DNA of 64,000 nt, from positions 7,359,344 through 7,423,343 of the forward strand of contig NC_091217.1 in the NCBI RefSeq assembly GCF_040958095.1. The letters are read 5' to 3'. Made by a program: the position numbers and the translations under genes. This document shows, one piece after another, positions 25,701 through 39,200 of the stretch. Source of the DNA: Procambarus clarkii (lineage: Eukaryota; Arthropoda; Malacostraca; Decapoda; Cambaridae). The notes beneath the pieces are model-generated. The model saw only the letters and a list, made by a program, of their open reading frames with translations. It was not told the DNA's origin and searched no databases. Each line of letters starts with the position of its first letter. The first letter of the stretch is position 1.

Positions 25701-28700
25701 TAGAAATTCTCTTTTTATCAAAGTTGATTAATATTACTTGTGTAATCATTATAATTTTTGTTTACTACAGGAGAAGGTGATGCAGCCATTTGCTTTGGGT
25801 ATATACAAGTCGACTGTCTTCTGGGATGATTGGACGGTGTACCAGGTACTTCAGGCTGACAAAGAACACGGATGGGGTATAGCTCCAATTGCAAACATTA
25901 CACGCAAAGGACTTGTTGACCTGAAGGTGTTTGGTTTCTTGTCTCAACAGGGCACCAATAGCTGTGGGTAAGTTTATAAGTTTATATAAGTAAGTTTATA
26001 CGTACCCCATTTAGTTAGCGGTTGATAAAGTTTGAATTTTTACTTTGAATCAGTTTTCATTAGAATTTACATTTTTCTTTGAAAAATCTTACTTTTTAGG
26101 GCATTAGCTTATGAGCACAGGCAGTCTCCCTACGAACGGTTTACATTCTAAAAATATGTCTGTAAAGCTCAGCATGCAGAACAAGATTTCCCATAAGTGC
26201 AATGCTGTAAATGGGATGTGTTCCAAGACCACCAAAAATCATCACAAAACTAATAATTTTACAACATCATATAAAAACAAAAACAGAATATTGTTTACCT
26301 TTGAATAATGAAGTTGTCCTGCTTTTCAAAGTTGCCTGGTTTTTGAAGAGTGAAGAAAGCTAGTTGCTGGATGTGGTGGTGGAATGTGATGATGCCCGGG
26401 TGATGGGTCGGCAGAGTGGGATTGGCTGGTTATTTTGAGTCACTTGGTGCGTTTGATGTTTGCCTCCCATCCTTCATCTCCCAGACCTGTGGGTCATCAT
26501 CAGTGTCACTAGCTACAGTAGAACTCAAAGATTTTGGGTTAGACTTTTTCTTGAAGATCATCGAGATTATTGAAAGTGGCTTCTTCAGAGACTATTGCTA
26601 GGGTAGTCTTTTTTGGGAAATGTGTTCTCAAGGAACTTTGCACAACTATCTTCTTTTCAATGTAAATGTGCTTACACGATACATGGCTAATTTAATATTA
26701 TTTTTGAGATGTTTGATTGTCTCTCATCAGTGTCTTCATGCTTTTCAAACATTGCCCAGCTATTTATCAGCTAAACAAAAGCTGTACACATGCTTTTGTT
26801 TAGCTTATTTCAAGTGATGCTCTTGATTAACATAACAAAAGCTCCTTGTGCACTAGAAGTAAGTTTATGTAATAAACCTATTAGTCATAACGGTGGCCTT
26901 CATCAGTCCTTCTATAAGCCCCGCTTCCTCATTCTTTACTGCTCATATAATTGGGTACAGGCTCCAGGTATGAATGCCCTACAGTCTTGAACACTGAATT
27001 ACAAATTCGGTGTGAGCCCCTGGTATCTTTAGCTTTCGAGCGTGACCACATGTTGGAGCAAAGCTAAGACCCAGTGGCAGGAGATACCTGTATGATCATT
27101 GGAAGATTAGTGGCTTGCGACACACTTATTCTGAGATAGTGTACCTTGGCGACTGCTCTTGCATACTTTAACTAATGCTATTGATAGCCTGCATTGTGAC
27201 CACCATTGGGATTGGTGCTATTGCATGCAGTTTAGATGTTGCAGGTAGTTAAAGCACCCACACAACCTTGTAGATAACAGTAAGGTTGGTAATATCTCTC
27301 CAGTGTAAAAAAAAAAAATAGTTTTCTGACAGGTTCAGCTAGAACAGGTAAAGACTTGGAGACATGTTGTCGGAGACATGTTGTCTTACATGGTTCTTTA
27401 CCTTGACCAGAAGTATGATAAAGTATGGAAGGCACCCCATTCATATCTTGTACTCTCTATGTATACAGCATCTTCATATCTCTATCTTCCATGTGCTTTT
27501 TTTTTTACCTTATTATAGCTTGAAATTATCTCTTAAGTTCACTATTATATTTTAAAATATTGATTTGCTTTGGACTTTTAAGTTTTATTTTCCGTCAGGA
27601 ACCAGACAACCAGCTGCACGCACCTCTGCATGGGTCGTCCCAATAACCAGTTTGCGTGCCTCTGCCCAGACGGTATGAAGGTGTGTATTAGTAAAATAAT
27701 TTTTCCCAAGAACATTAAATATAATGTTACGTGCTCTAGACCATAAGAATAAGGAAAACTATTGGCCTATAGGAGACAGCTCCTATTTATAATCACCCAA
27801 ACTCATTCATAATGAACTCTATGTAATCCTCTGTGCATCATAATACTGTACAGGTATTATTGTGTTTTTGAGGCTTTCAGGAGACCCCTTACTTAATGTA
27901 TACTTTAAAATTATCCAGTTGTGCCACATAATAAACATTTGCTATATTTAATAACAACAAATCAATTGCCACTTTTCATTATGTGGTTGCATTATTAGCT
28001 GTGGAATGCACAGCACCCTACTTCGCTTACACAAGTCCACCATCGTTACCTGCTCCCATTTCAAGGTCATTTCCCTCCCCGTTATTATTGTTTTCTGACT
28101 TGCTGCATGCATTTTCAAATGCTCTGTTTTGTAACAATAGGTGTTTCTTGTTGGTCAACTGTCATTACACAATACAGTATTTACATTCTTTTTAATACAG
28201 GTGGGTACAGGAGCAGATGATTTATGAATCTTGTTAGCAGACTGACATCTTTCCCTTCCTGTAGCTCCATCCATCCAGTATGGGTACTCACTTAGTTGTG
28301 CTTGCGGGGGTTGAGCTCTGGTTCTTTGGTCCTGCCTCTCAACTGTCAATCAACTGGTGTACAGATTCCTGAGCCTACTGGGCTCTTATCATATCTACAT
28401 TTGAAACTGTGTATGGAGTCAACCTCCACCACATCACTGCCTAATGCATTCCATCTGTTAACTACTCTGACACTGAAAAAGTTTTTTCTAACGTCCCTGT
28501 GGCTCATTTGGGTACTCGGTTTCCACTTGTGTCCCCTTGTTCACGTACCATCCGTGTTAAGCAGTTTATTATTATCTACCATGTCAATTCCTCTTGAAAA
28601 TTTTGTAGGTAGTGATCCTGTCTTCCCTTACTTTTCTGTCTTCCAGTGTCGTGAGGTGGATTTCACACAGCCTTTCCTCGTAACTCATGCCTCTTAGTTC

Positions 28701-28979
28701 TGGGACTAGCCTAGTGGTATACCTCTGAACTTTTTCCAGCTTTGTCTTGTGCTTGACAAGGTACGGGCTCCATACTGGGGCCGCATACTCCAGGATTGGT
28801 CTTTCATATGTGGTATACAAGGTTCTGAATGATTCCTTGCATAGGTTCCTGAAGGCAGTTCTGATGTTAGCCAGCCTTGCATATGCCGCAGATGTTCTTT
28901 TTATGTGGGCTTCAGGAGATAAGTTTAGTGTGATATCAACTCCTAGATCTTTATCTCTGTCCATCTGGTTTGTGGGTGA

Positions 28980-29029
<50 letters not shown>

Positions 29030-31876
29030 ATATTGGTATGTGGGTATTGGAGTCGGTATGTGGGTGACGGCACGTAAGTCTCTCACATCTTCCATGACCA
29101 GCACAAACACAATTGGAACAGGATCATTGGCTCCATAGGTGAGAGAAAAGTTGGATGTCTTGGTATGAAGAGCTGCAGATGGCTGTACTCGATGTAGTAT
29201 TTGCATTTTGTTTATTCAGTTAAATATTTACAGGAAAGTAAAGTAGTTTTGTAACCATTTTTCAACTTATGATGATAGATAAGCGTTCGTACAGGTGAGT
29301 GAAGGGGAGAGAATCAAGCAGACTGTTAACATGGATGTCTAGCCTGTTTATCCAGTCTTGCAGTCTGTCTAGCCTGGCTGGGCATGTCCAGCCTGATAGC
29401 CCGGCTGGGCATGCCTAGCCTGATAGCCCGACCAGGTGTGTCTTGCCTGATAGCCCGGCAGGGGCATGTCTGGCCTGATAGCCTTGCAGGGGCATGTCTG
29501 GCCTGATAGCCTGTGGGGGTGGGGGGACGAGTCTGGCCTGATAGCCCAGCGGGGGCGTGTCTGGCCTGATAGCCCGGCGGGGATGAGTCTGGCCTGGTAG
29601 CCTGCCGGGGGCGTGTCTGGCCTGACTTCATGTAGCAAGGAAAGTGTGGAAGGAAAGTAGTGGTTGCTTGTAGCCGACCCACGCTTAAATCCCATCTTGC
29701 CACTCCTTTACTCAAATATAAATTCATACACATATTTCGTGTTGTTCATTTATTATAAATCAAATGTTTAAATAATTTCTCAACTAGAAAATTTTGGGTC
29801 TGGAACATTTCTCAATTTTATCATGGAAGTCAGTTGGAAAGTGGTTTTTGTTTGTCAAATATTTGATTGTCATTCACTTTTTAGGGAAGTGCTGTAGTCT
29901 TGTTTGTTAAGTAAGGTTCAACTGTTTTATCAAGACACTGTGTAATAAAGTATTTCCTACATATACATCTGTATACTTATTAATTTATGAATTAATTGCC
30001 TTAATTTTGTATGTAATGCTGTTGTTTTTACTAAAAGCCAAATGTTCATTTTTAATTCTAGCGGCAGGCATCAAACATTCAATACAGTGAGGAGTGCCAA
30101 TGCCCAGATGGATCACCTATTCAAGAAAATGGAACATGCAGACCTATTAATAATAGCACTTGTCCTGAAAATTTCTTCATGTGTAAAAATCGAAAATGCA
30201 TCCCCAAGCAGTGGCTCTGTGATAAAGATGACGACTGTGGAGATTTTTCCGATGAGGTGAACTGCTTTTTATGGTTTTGTTGTTCTATGGTTAATTATAA
30301 TATATCTTAAATGTGTAAATTAAAAAAAATCAGTAATCTATTTTTGCCTACAAAGTTATATAGAGACAGTTTCCAGGCCAAAAAAAAATTGGTAATTTAA
30401 TAGAGTTGGGCATGACACTGGCAGGTTCTGCACACTCATTACAGCAAGGTTGCAAATGTAGTTTCAGGACACACAGCACCCCATTTATAGCACATGCTCT
30501 CTTACTGTTCTTGCTCCATGTTCTGGTTCAACATTGCCTGTATGTTATGCCTATTTCAGGGGTCACCTGAATGTGAAGAAAAGTCGTGTGACCCACTCTC
30601 TTGGAAGTGCCTCAATGGTCACTGCATTGCTCCAAGCTGGCGCTGTGATCATGACGACGACTGCGGTGATAACTCGGATGAACAGGAATGTCAATATGAT
30701 GATTGCCCAAAAAGTACATTCACGTAAGTCATTTTTAATTTTTTTTTTATTTTTTGTCATGAGTCAAGTTCTTTGATTGCTCACAGAGCCAAGTACCTAT
30801 ATGGTTTCCCAAGAGAACTAAACATGCCAGGCTCTGTTGATCTGTTGAGTCACCATGAAAGAACTCTGCTATTAGTTGTCATGTATTTGAAGAATGGAGA
30901 CAATGGGGATTATCTGTACACCACCAAGCCGATAGGTGGTTTTTGGTATGTCGGCTAAGAAAGCATCAAAAAGAAATGGACTTAAAATGGTGCTTGCTGT
31001 ACACCTTTTCTGATTAGGATGTTATTCAAGAAGCTGGCTTATATGTAAACTGTATAGAAAATAGTAATTTTATTATCTTTTATGAACTAGGTGCGCAAAC
31101 CGTCGTTGCATTCATCTCAACTGGCAGTGTGACATGGAAGATGATTGCCGAGATGGTAGTGATGAGGTCAACTGTACTTCTACCAACATAACTCAGTGCA
31201 AAGGTAATATTAGATACTTTTTTTTTAAGGCAGATTTTATTTTTGCCACAATCTTTATAGGTAAACCTGTTTGGATATCTTGTGGATTTTACAAGATTAT
31301 TTCCTTAAGACATTTTCCTTGGTGTCTACAGTATCGTAGAGAAATTCTTTTAATTTGGCATGTAACTTTCATCATTTACATATGATTACCTTGAGGTTAC
31401 CTTGAGGTGCTTCCGGGGCTTAGTGTCTCCGCGGCCCGGTCGTCGACCAGGCCTCCTGGTTGCTGGACTGATCAACCAGGCTGTTAGACGCGGCTGCTCG
31501 CAGCCTGACGTATGAGTCACAGCCTGGTTGATCAGGTATCCTTTGGAGGTGCTTATGATGGTACAGGTTATGTCCCTGTTCATACTGAATTTGTATATTT
31601 AGCCCCTCAGTGGCATATTTTACACAAGCTTTAACACAGTACTGTATTGTCAAGGAACAAAAGGGATGGGGAAGGGGGGGGGTGCATTAAAACTTGAGTG
31701 ATCATAATTAATAAGTATAGCAGACAGTGGAGGCTCATATTAGTCTGTTGGCAGTTTTGCACATGAAGCTTTTATTGTATTAAGTTAAATATATATTGTG
31801 TTTGACAGAATCATAACCACACCCCTAATCACATCGTACCGCATCGATATTTAATTATCCTTTCATCTCACGCACG

Positions 31877-31952
<76 letters not shown>

Positions 31953-31960
31953 ATACACAT

Positions 31961-32007
<47 letters not shown>

Positions 32008-34875
32008 TTATTTATTTATTTATTTATTTTACAAGTATATATGTCATTTATATTTAAACCTGTATACCTGTATTTGGATTTTATTTTGATTTCAAACTGT
32101 GTAATTGTTTTTATTTGAGGACTTTCAAATTTGAGAACTGATTTGTATGTAAAAAAAATTCTGAATTATAGTATTTAAATTTTATCACTTGGTATTTGAC
32201 TCATATTTATTGCCTCATATGTAAGGTGATATCATGATCATGTCACCCCAGAGGAGAAGTGTACTGCTACATGCTCAATATTTTATTTCAGTACATTTTC
32301 TAACATAATCACTAACAAAAAAGTTGTTTGTTTTTTGGAAAGGTACAGAGTTTAAGTGCGCATTTGATGGACGATGCCTGCCTAGCTCCTGGCGTTGTGA
32401 TGGTGATTCCGACTGTCCTGATAACTCTGATGAACAAAATTGCGAGAGCCATACATGTGAAGTTTGGCAATTCCAGTGCCACAACAAGCAGTGTATTTTT
32501 AGGTAGCTATTGTGTGCTGATTTTTTCTCTTCTACTGTTTCAAGTCATGTATCTCTCCTGTATCCAAGATACCCCCATTGAAAATATAATCTACTCATTG
32601 TGTATAGCATTTTTATGCCTAGTATTGAGACGCTGCCAAATTTTGCTATATGCATTGTCTGTATCTGTAAGAGTGAATGTCTGTTTGTTCAAGGTTGGAT
32701 GTGTTCCCTAACCCAGCTTTGCAGAAGGGAATGGTCTGGGGTATGGGATGGACATAGGCTTGTTGAGGTCTTCCTAAGTTAAATATTTCTTAAAATATTA
32801 GCATTTATAGACACACCCCCATGCACTTTTCATGGCATTAGGTGTGAAATAGTTTGTTTCCCATAATTTTTCAGTGCTTTGTAATAAATTTTGAGAAAAT
32901 GGAAAGGGGGGGGAGGAAGAGACCCGGGTGCAGCTGGGTACATTTCAATATTTCATTTGGGGTTTCGGTTTAAACATTTATAAGCCAAACTAATCTTGTA
33001 GATTGCTTTTAATTTTAAAATATGAGTTTTTAATTATAGCCAGATGAGCTGATCATGATGCTTTGTTTGGTCCCTATATTAAAATGTTAGTTATACCCTT
33101 GGCTTCTTGGCATTGTTAACATAGTGTTTGTTGTTATTTTAAATATGTATTAAGCATAATGATTTTTCTTAAGAAATGGCTCTCAATGTGTGTGTCCATT
33201 TTTTTTAATGTGTTATCAGTTACACCTGGCCTGCTTGGTACCTCCTTATGTTTTCAGCTTTCATGTTGCCTCACTAATTATATACATATCTTTAGCATCT
33301 CTGTTGTTGCCTTTCAATTTTTTTTTTTTTTCCCCCTTTCTTTACCTGTCCTTCCAACTAGCATGGAAAGCCCTTGTACGCTAATTGATTTTTTCGTTTC
33401 CATCTCCAGTGTGGTACAATACACGGCACTGCTTGTTTAGTCCTTAGAGTTTTCACATGATTGATCTGATTTCTCTCCCATTCTCAGTATGCCTGACCTT
33501 TGCTGCAAAAATGGAGTGTGTTCCTCTAATAACCTCGTCCTCACCCTATGCCTTTTCTTTAACACCTGGGCAGCGTTGCTGCTAATAATCGACAACACCG
33601 CTGTGCACAAGAAGAAAAAAAATTCAAATTATGTTTTGTTTTGTTTTCACAATCGACTTGATAATGGTCCAGGACGGACTGAAACATCATTGTCTCTTTC
33701 ACTCTCTAGTGTGTGGTTTGGTCAACATTTTTCAGCCACGTTATTGTGACTCCTTATCTGCTTGTGTTTTGTTTCTTTTAAGATTGTTAAAATATGTTCC
33801 CTCATCACGGAAAAAATGAAAATAAAAATCGTAGGTAACACATTTTTGCTGCAGTAGGGCAAGGAAGTCTGGCAAGATTCAAGCGCTGATAGAGTACTTG
33901 TCCTGGGCCTGTCTCCTCCACTTGAGCCGTTAGGCGGGAGTTGCCACAAAGATATTACCTAATTATTTCAATGTGTATGATTGATTTTTTCTCTGGATTT
34001 TTTATTTTTTTTTTTTTGCAGTAACATTATTCAATAGTGTGCAGTTTGATATATTTATATAATGTGTGAACCATCGAAGCAGCTTAAGCAGGTATACTTA
34101 AAAGTATGTTGTGCATATTAGTGATTCAATTGCCATGTTCATAAAACAATACAAAAATTTTTTTATTACACTATATACATGCATTATATATAAATATCTA
34201 CATTTGTGTTCACCACCGTAATGAACCATTAAGCTGGTATGGCGAGTCCAGGCAATAACAGTGGCTGCTGCCACACCAGCCAGTTGATGCCACCTCCTTC
34301 CCTCCCTCTCTCGCCAAGATTCCTCCTCCCACCATACTGTGCACATCGCTAATTCTCACCACAATTCTGCTATTATCAGAATCCTGGTCACTAAATACTG
34401 TAAATTAATAATTCTGTAAATGAATAATTTTCACAGGTTTATTTTGTAAAGGAACATGAGAAGTCATTTCAATATTCTTAGATGGACCAAACAGTGGCAG
34501 TGTGCTGTGGCTAGCGCTGTGAACATCTTGAACAGTATTTTGTTCACTGATATCTGAACAGTGTACACAGTCACACTTGTCTGTAATATTATCATCTCTA
34601 AATAATAGCAGTTACGTATATACTATATATATTTTGACATTTTGAGGTGATGCTGTGGTCACAAGCTGAACAGTAGTGCTGTTAGCTCATGCTGTGTGTG
34701 CCAGCCTTGGTTGCTCACTCAGTATTGAGGCCTTTACATCTAGGAATGTTACCCATGAATTTTTTTTTTTTTAATGGAGTCTGTTTACTAGTCCTGAGGA
34801 AGCTGATGTGAATCCCATGTAGCTGCGGAACTTTTAAATCTTTCGCGGTACTTTAATATATATGTGTGTGTGTGT

Positions 34876-34933
<58 letters not shown>

Positions 34934-36136
34934 ATATAATATAATATAATATAATACATACATACATACACACAATGTGTGCTGTGCAAGCAGTTAGACC
35001 AAAATTTTATATACAGTATACAATTTGTGCTGTTAAAGGGTTAATTTGCTGTTGTAATGTTTCACCTCCCATGACTAGCCTTCTTGTTTACACACATTTT
35101 TCTTCGGTTCTTTTTCCTGTAACAGTTGTTCTGTATTTTTGTCCCTAATTCTTATACTCTCAGCGTGTGTGTAGAGTTTTACTGCTTCCCTTTGGTACTT
35201 TTTGTTTTTTAAAGTATTTATGCAGCTTATGTGGGGTCTAGGGACCTCTGCTTGGAACAGCAGTGTGAAGAGATGGACATGGTTGACCAGATGTTTGTTT
35301 TAGAACTACCCTAACCTAAATGTGTTTATGTAGACAAAAAGAATGGGTGAGAGCAGCTCATGTTGTAAATGAAATGTTAATAAATGCATGCAACCCTAAA
35401 TAACAGTCAAGCTCGACTTCGAGTAAACAGATTAGATCGCAATTACATGTAGGTGAGATGATGACTGAGCATGTGCTCAATTTGTGAATCCAGTGCTAAT
35501 GCCTATCCTAGGAAAGTCTGAAGGAAGCAAAAAAAAATAAATAAGTACTGAAAAACTGTCAAGAGACACTAACTGAACTATAATAAGAAGGTAACTCTGG
35601 ATCCAAGTCATTTACAGAATCCAAAGACATTCTTTGACTGTGTATACATTTGCAAGAAAGCATCCACTATTAGGAGCTTCTCACTACACAATGGTAAGCT
35701 TCTGAAAAACATTGAAAAGTTGGAGAAAATTGTGAGGTGAGGAGACCCAAAATTTCCCGGTAACAAGTTTGTGGTGACACTTGGTGGCAAATTGTGATAG
35801 CAGCACTCTTTGGCTATCTCTTTAATACTGAGTAATTAAAAAGTGTTTGGAAGGGGTTTGAGTGTAGTTGAAAAGAGCCTTCTTGTGGTCATCTCTGACT
35901 GGAACTGGTGTTACCTAGTATCTTGCACTAGTTTGAATCCGTGCAAAATGGTGACCTGTTCTGACTGTTCATAATCTTGTCCATAGATACAGCAAAAGAT
36001 GCCTAAGGAATGAACTCGGTAGTACAGGTGGGAAATTATATGATTTTGTCATTGCATCCATAAGTACTGTATACGCAACCAGCCAATAGCTTGTTGATCA
36101 GGCATTTGTAAGCAAAATAATAATAAAAACAAAAAG

Positions 36137-36168
<32 letters not shown>

Positions 36169-36175
36169 TGTATAT

Positions 36176-36206
<31 letters not shown>

Positions 36207-39200
36207 GTAAATAGCTCGTGGCGTTGTGATGGAGAAGCAGATTGTAGTGATGAATCTGATGAAGTTGGTTGTGACAATGTTACTACCACAACACCACAGT
36301 CCTCCATTCCTCTTGGGCCACTACTCCCGCCTACAAATCTAAATTGTACTGAATTTATGTTCCGGTGTACGAACAAAATCTGCATTCCATTCTGGTGGCG
36401 TTGTGATGGATTGGACGACTGTGGGGATGCCTCTGATGAAGATGGGTGTAGCCAATCAGGGGCGCGCGCCAACACCACCACCACGGTAGCCCCGACCACA
36501 CCTGTTCTGCAATCTTGCCAGAAGGTAGGCATATTTTTGTTTTAACCATGAGATCAGTCACTAAATTAGACTAAAATTTAAAATGTACTGTATAATCTAA
36601 GGGTGGCATATTTGAGGTGTATTTGTGTATCGTATGATTCTATAACAGATTGCCTTAGTTGCTTTACATTTAATATAGTAAAGATGTGGGAATGAAAGAA
36701 ATGTCTCAAGGAATTCATTGTAGAAATTGATTTTAATTTATCCAAATGAAAATAATGATAATGTTAAAATTGTAATGGGGAAAATACAATTTTATTTTGT
36801 CATTGTCATGTCTAATCATTTGGTATATACAGTAGGCCTAGGTTAACGTGGGTAATTTTTCTTCCGGTGGTAGCTTTGTGTTTACAGTACTGTATATGTG
36901 GTTGGAACAGTAATAGAAGTGCCCACCAAGAACTGGAAGTAAGGTAAGTACTCCTTGAGAAAGATTATGGGTACTGATGCATACTGATTAGAGCCACTTT
37001 TGGTCATTATTTTAAGAACAGGTTGATGCTTGATGCATTTTTACATTAAACTGTATATGCAATTCTTATCAGATCGTTATAAATCTAACTATAGGAAAAT
37101 GTAGACGATTTGTTTAAGAGCAGCGATGCTGGTTGTTGGTGGAATTCTGTAGGTGTAAGATATAATGAATGGACTTCATTATATGGACTGACATCATTTG
37201 TTTTATTACCTTTATACTTCTTTATCTGTTGTGCTCTCCTATCTTCTGAGCTGATACCTCCCCATTCTTTGAAAGTTTTTAAGTTGGGTAATGTTATTTT
37301 TGTTTTTAAATCTCTTGGAATAAAATAATAATTTGTAGTTGTACAGTTCTGGCTGGACTATACATGCCTGTAGGTGCAAAATTATTTTAAAGGCAAGTTA
37401 AATAATATAACGGTGAGATATGCACAAACTTCATTTTTTACACAATCAGATACTTTGAACAGATAAAGTAGAACAGATGAAATAAACAAATAAAATTTGT
37501 TCAAATATTTATATTTGAACAAATATAAAATATAACATGATACTCGGTGTGCATATTGTTGTCGGTTCTACATCATCCAGCTTTGAGTTAGCTGAGTTAG
37601 CTTGAGTTAGCTTTGATCAGATTTAGGTTAAACATACAGCTTGTGTAACTTGAACTGATTTTGAAGAGAATTGAGATTTTCTAGCCGAGGCCCTGTAGTA
37701 GCTCCCCAAAGTAAGCACTAGTTCACCCATACCTTGGGGAGGTCCGCCAAGCCTTTGAGATTCATCCGAGCTTAAAGGAAACCAAAACCAGAATCTGGTT
37801 TTAATGAGAAGTCAAGTTTAGGGATTGGAGATCAACCCAAAATTGAGAAACCCCCTAGCAGAAAGCAAGAGTTCAACAATAACGACAACTACTTGAAAAT
37901 TAGCTACATGCCATCTTCTATATTACAATTGTCAACTTCTCTGCTCTGAGGGACTTGGAGCTTAGTCCAGCTTAGTTTGATGGACTGCTTCAAGACTTAG
38001 AGGACCAATGTATGCTCTGATGGATGGCTTAAATATACTGTAAGAGCAAACATTTAAGGAGAATTTATTCATCTTGCATATTTTCCAAGATACATTTCTT
38101 TAATAGGTAACATCTTAGTTTACAGTGTATATAGTGCAATATATAGGATCTTTACAATAGGAATATAAACAAATAGTTCTGTAAATGATGTTAAGACACA
38201 ATCTCGCTTAATATTTCTGGCCTGATGGCTAACTCCTTTTTGGAAATAAGTTTCTTAAAATTGCACCGTTTCTCACCAGGACCAGTTTCAGTGTACCACA
38301 GGGTCGTGTATATGGGAAACATGGGTATGTGACACAGACTTGGACTGTCCTGGTGGAGAAGATGAAGAAAATTGCCACCAGACTTCCACTTGTGTTGACT
38401 TAGAAGAGTTCCAGTGCAGACGTACTGGTGGATGTATTCCCAGCAAACGCCTTTGTGATGGTCAGGAGGACTGTGCTGATGGGTGAGTACTGTTTAGTTC
38501 CCTCTACTCTGTATTACAGTATTTTGAGCACTAACATTTCGACTTAGGCCAGTCACATGTTAAAGTGCATTACAGCTCAGGGCATATTTGTTTGCAAAAT
38601 TAGTCCATCTGTACATGCTGTATATTCTTAATATGTAAAACACAGCCACTTTACAGCTTTACAATTTTGTTTGCCATTTTATTTGCATCCCGGTCGGAGC
38701 CGGTCGGCCGAGCGGACAGCACGCTGGACTTGTGATCCTGTGGTCCTGGGGTCGATCCCGGGCACCGGCGAAAAACAATGGGCAGAGTTTCTTTCACCCT
38801 ATGCCCCTGTTACCTAAGAGTAAAATAGGTACCTGGGTGTTAGTCAACTGTCACGGGCTGCTTCCTGGGGGTGGAGGCCTGGTCGAGGACCGGATCGCGG
38901 GGACACTAAAAGAGCCCCGAAATCATCTCAAGATAACCTCAAGATATCCCTGGATTATATAAAATACTGCACTGTCAACTCTTGATTGGCCAGGTTTACG
39001 TCACTGCACTGGCTGAACTTGGTTTGTAATTTCTATTGAGAGTTGGAGCAATTGTGAGTACCTACCCAGTTAGCAGGCCTCCATCCTAACCTCATTTTTA
39101 TATCTTTAGTAAAATATGTTAAACAAATTTAATATTTGGAGAGCCCTGAAAACTGTTTATATTAATAAATTATATAAAGTGGGCCATCTATTTGCTCTCT

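Noticed and set aside
28747..29067. Plus-strand open frame of 106 codons
   Set aside because: It is antisense to the LINE-3 RT fragment and runs into the GT repeat.
29326..29733. Repeat protein with GYQARHA / LSGQTRP units
   Set aside because: It is a minisatellite read in frame; no start context, splice signals or relatives.
31866..32030. CRISPR-like or regularly spaced array
   Set aside because: Only simple CA/TA/TTTA repeats; the host is a eukaryote and there are no spacers.
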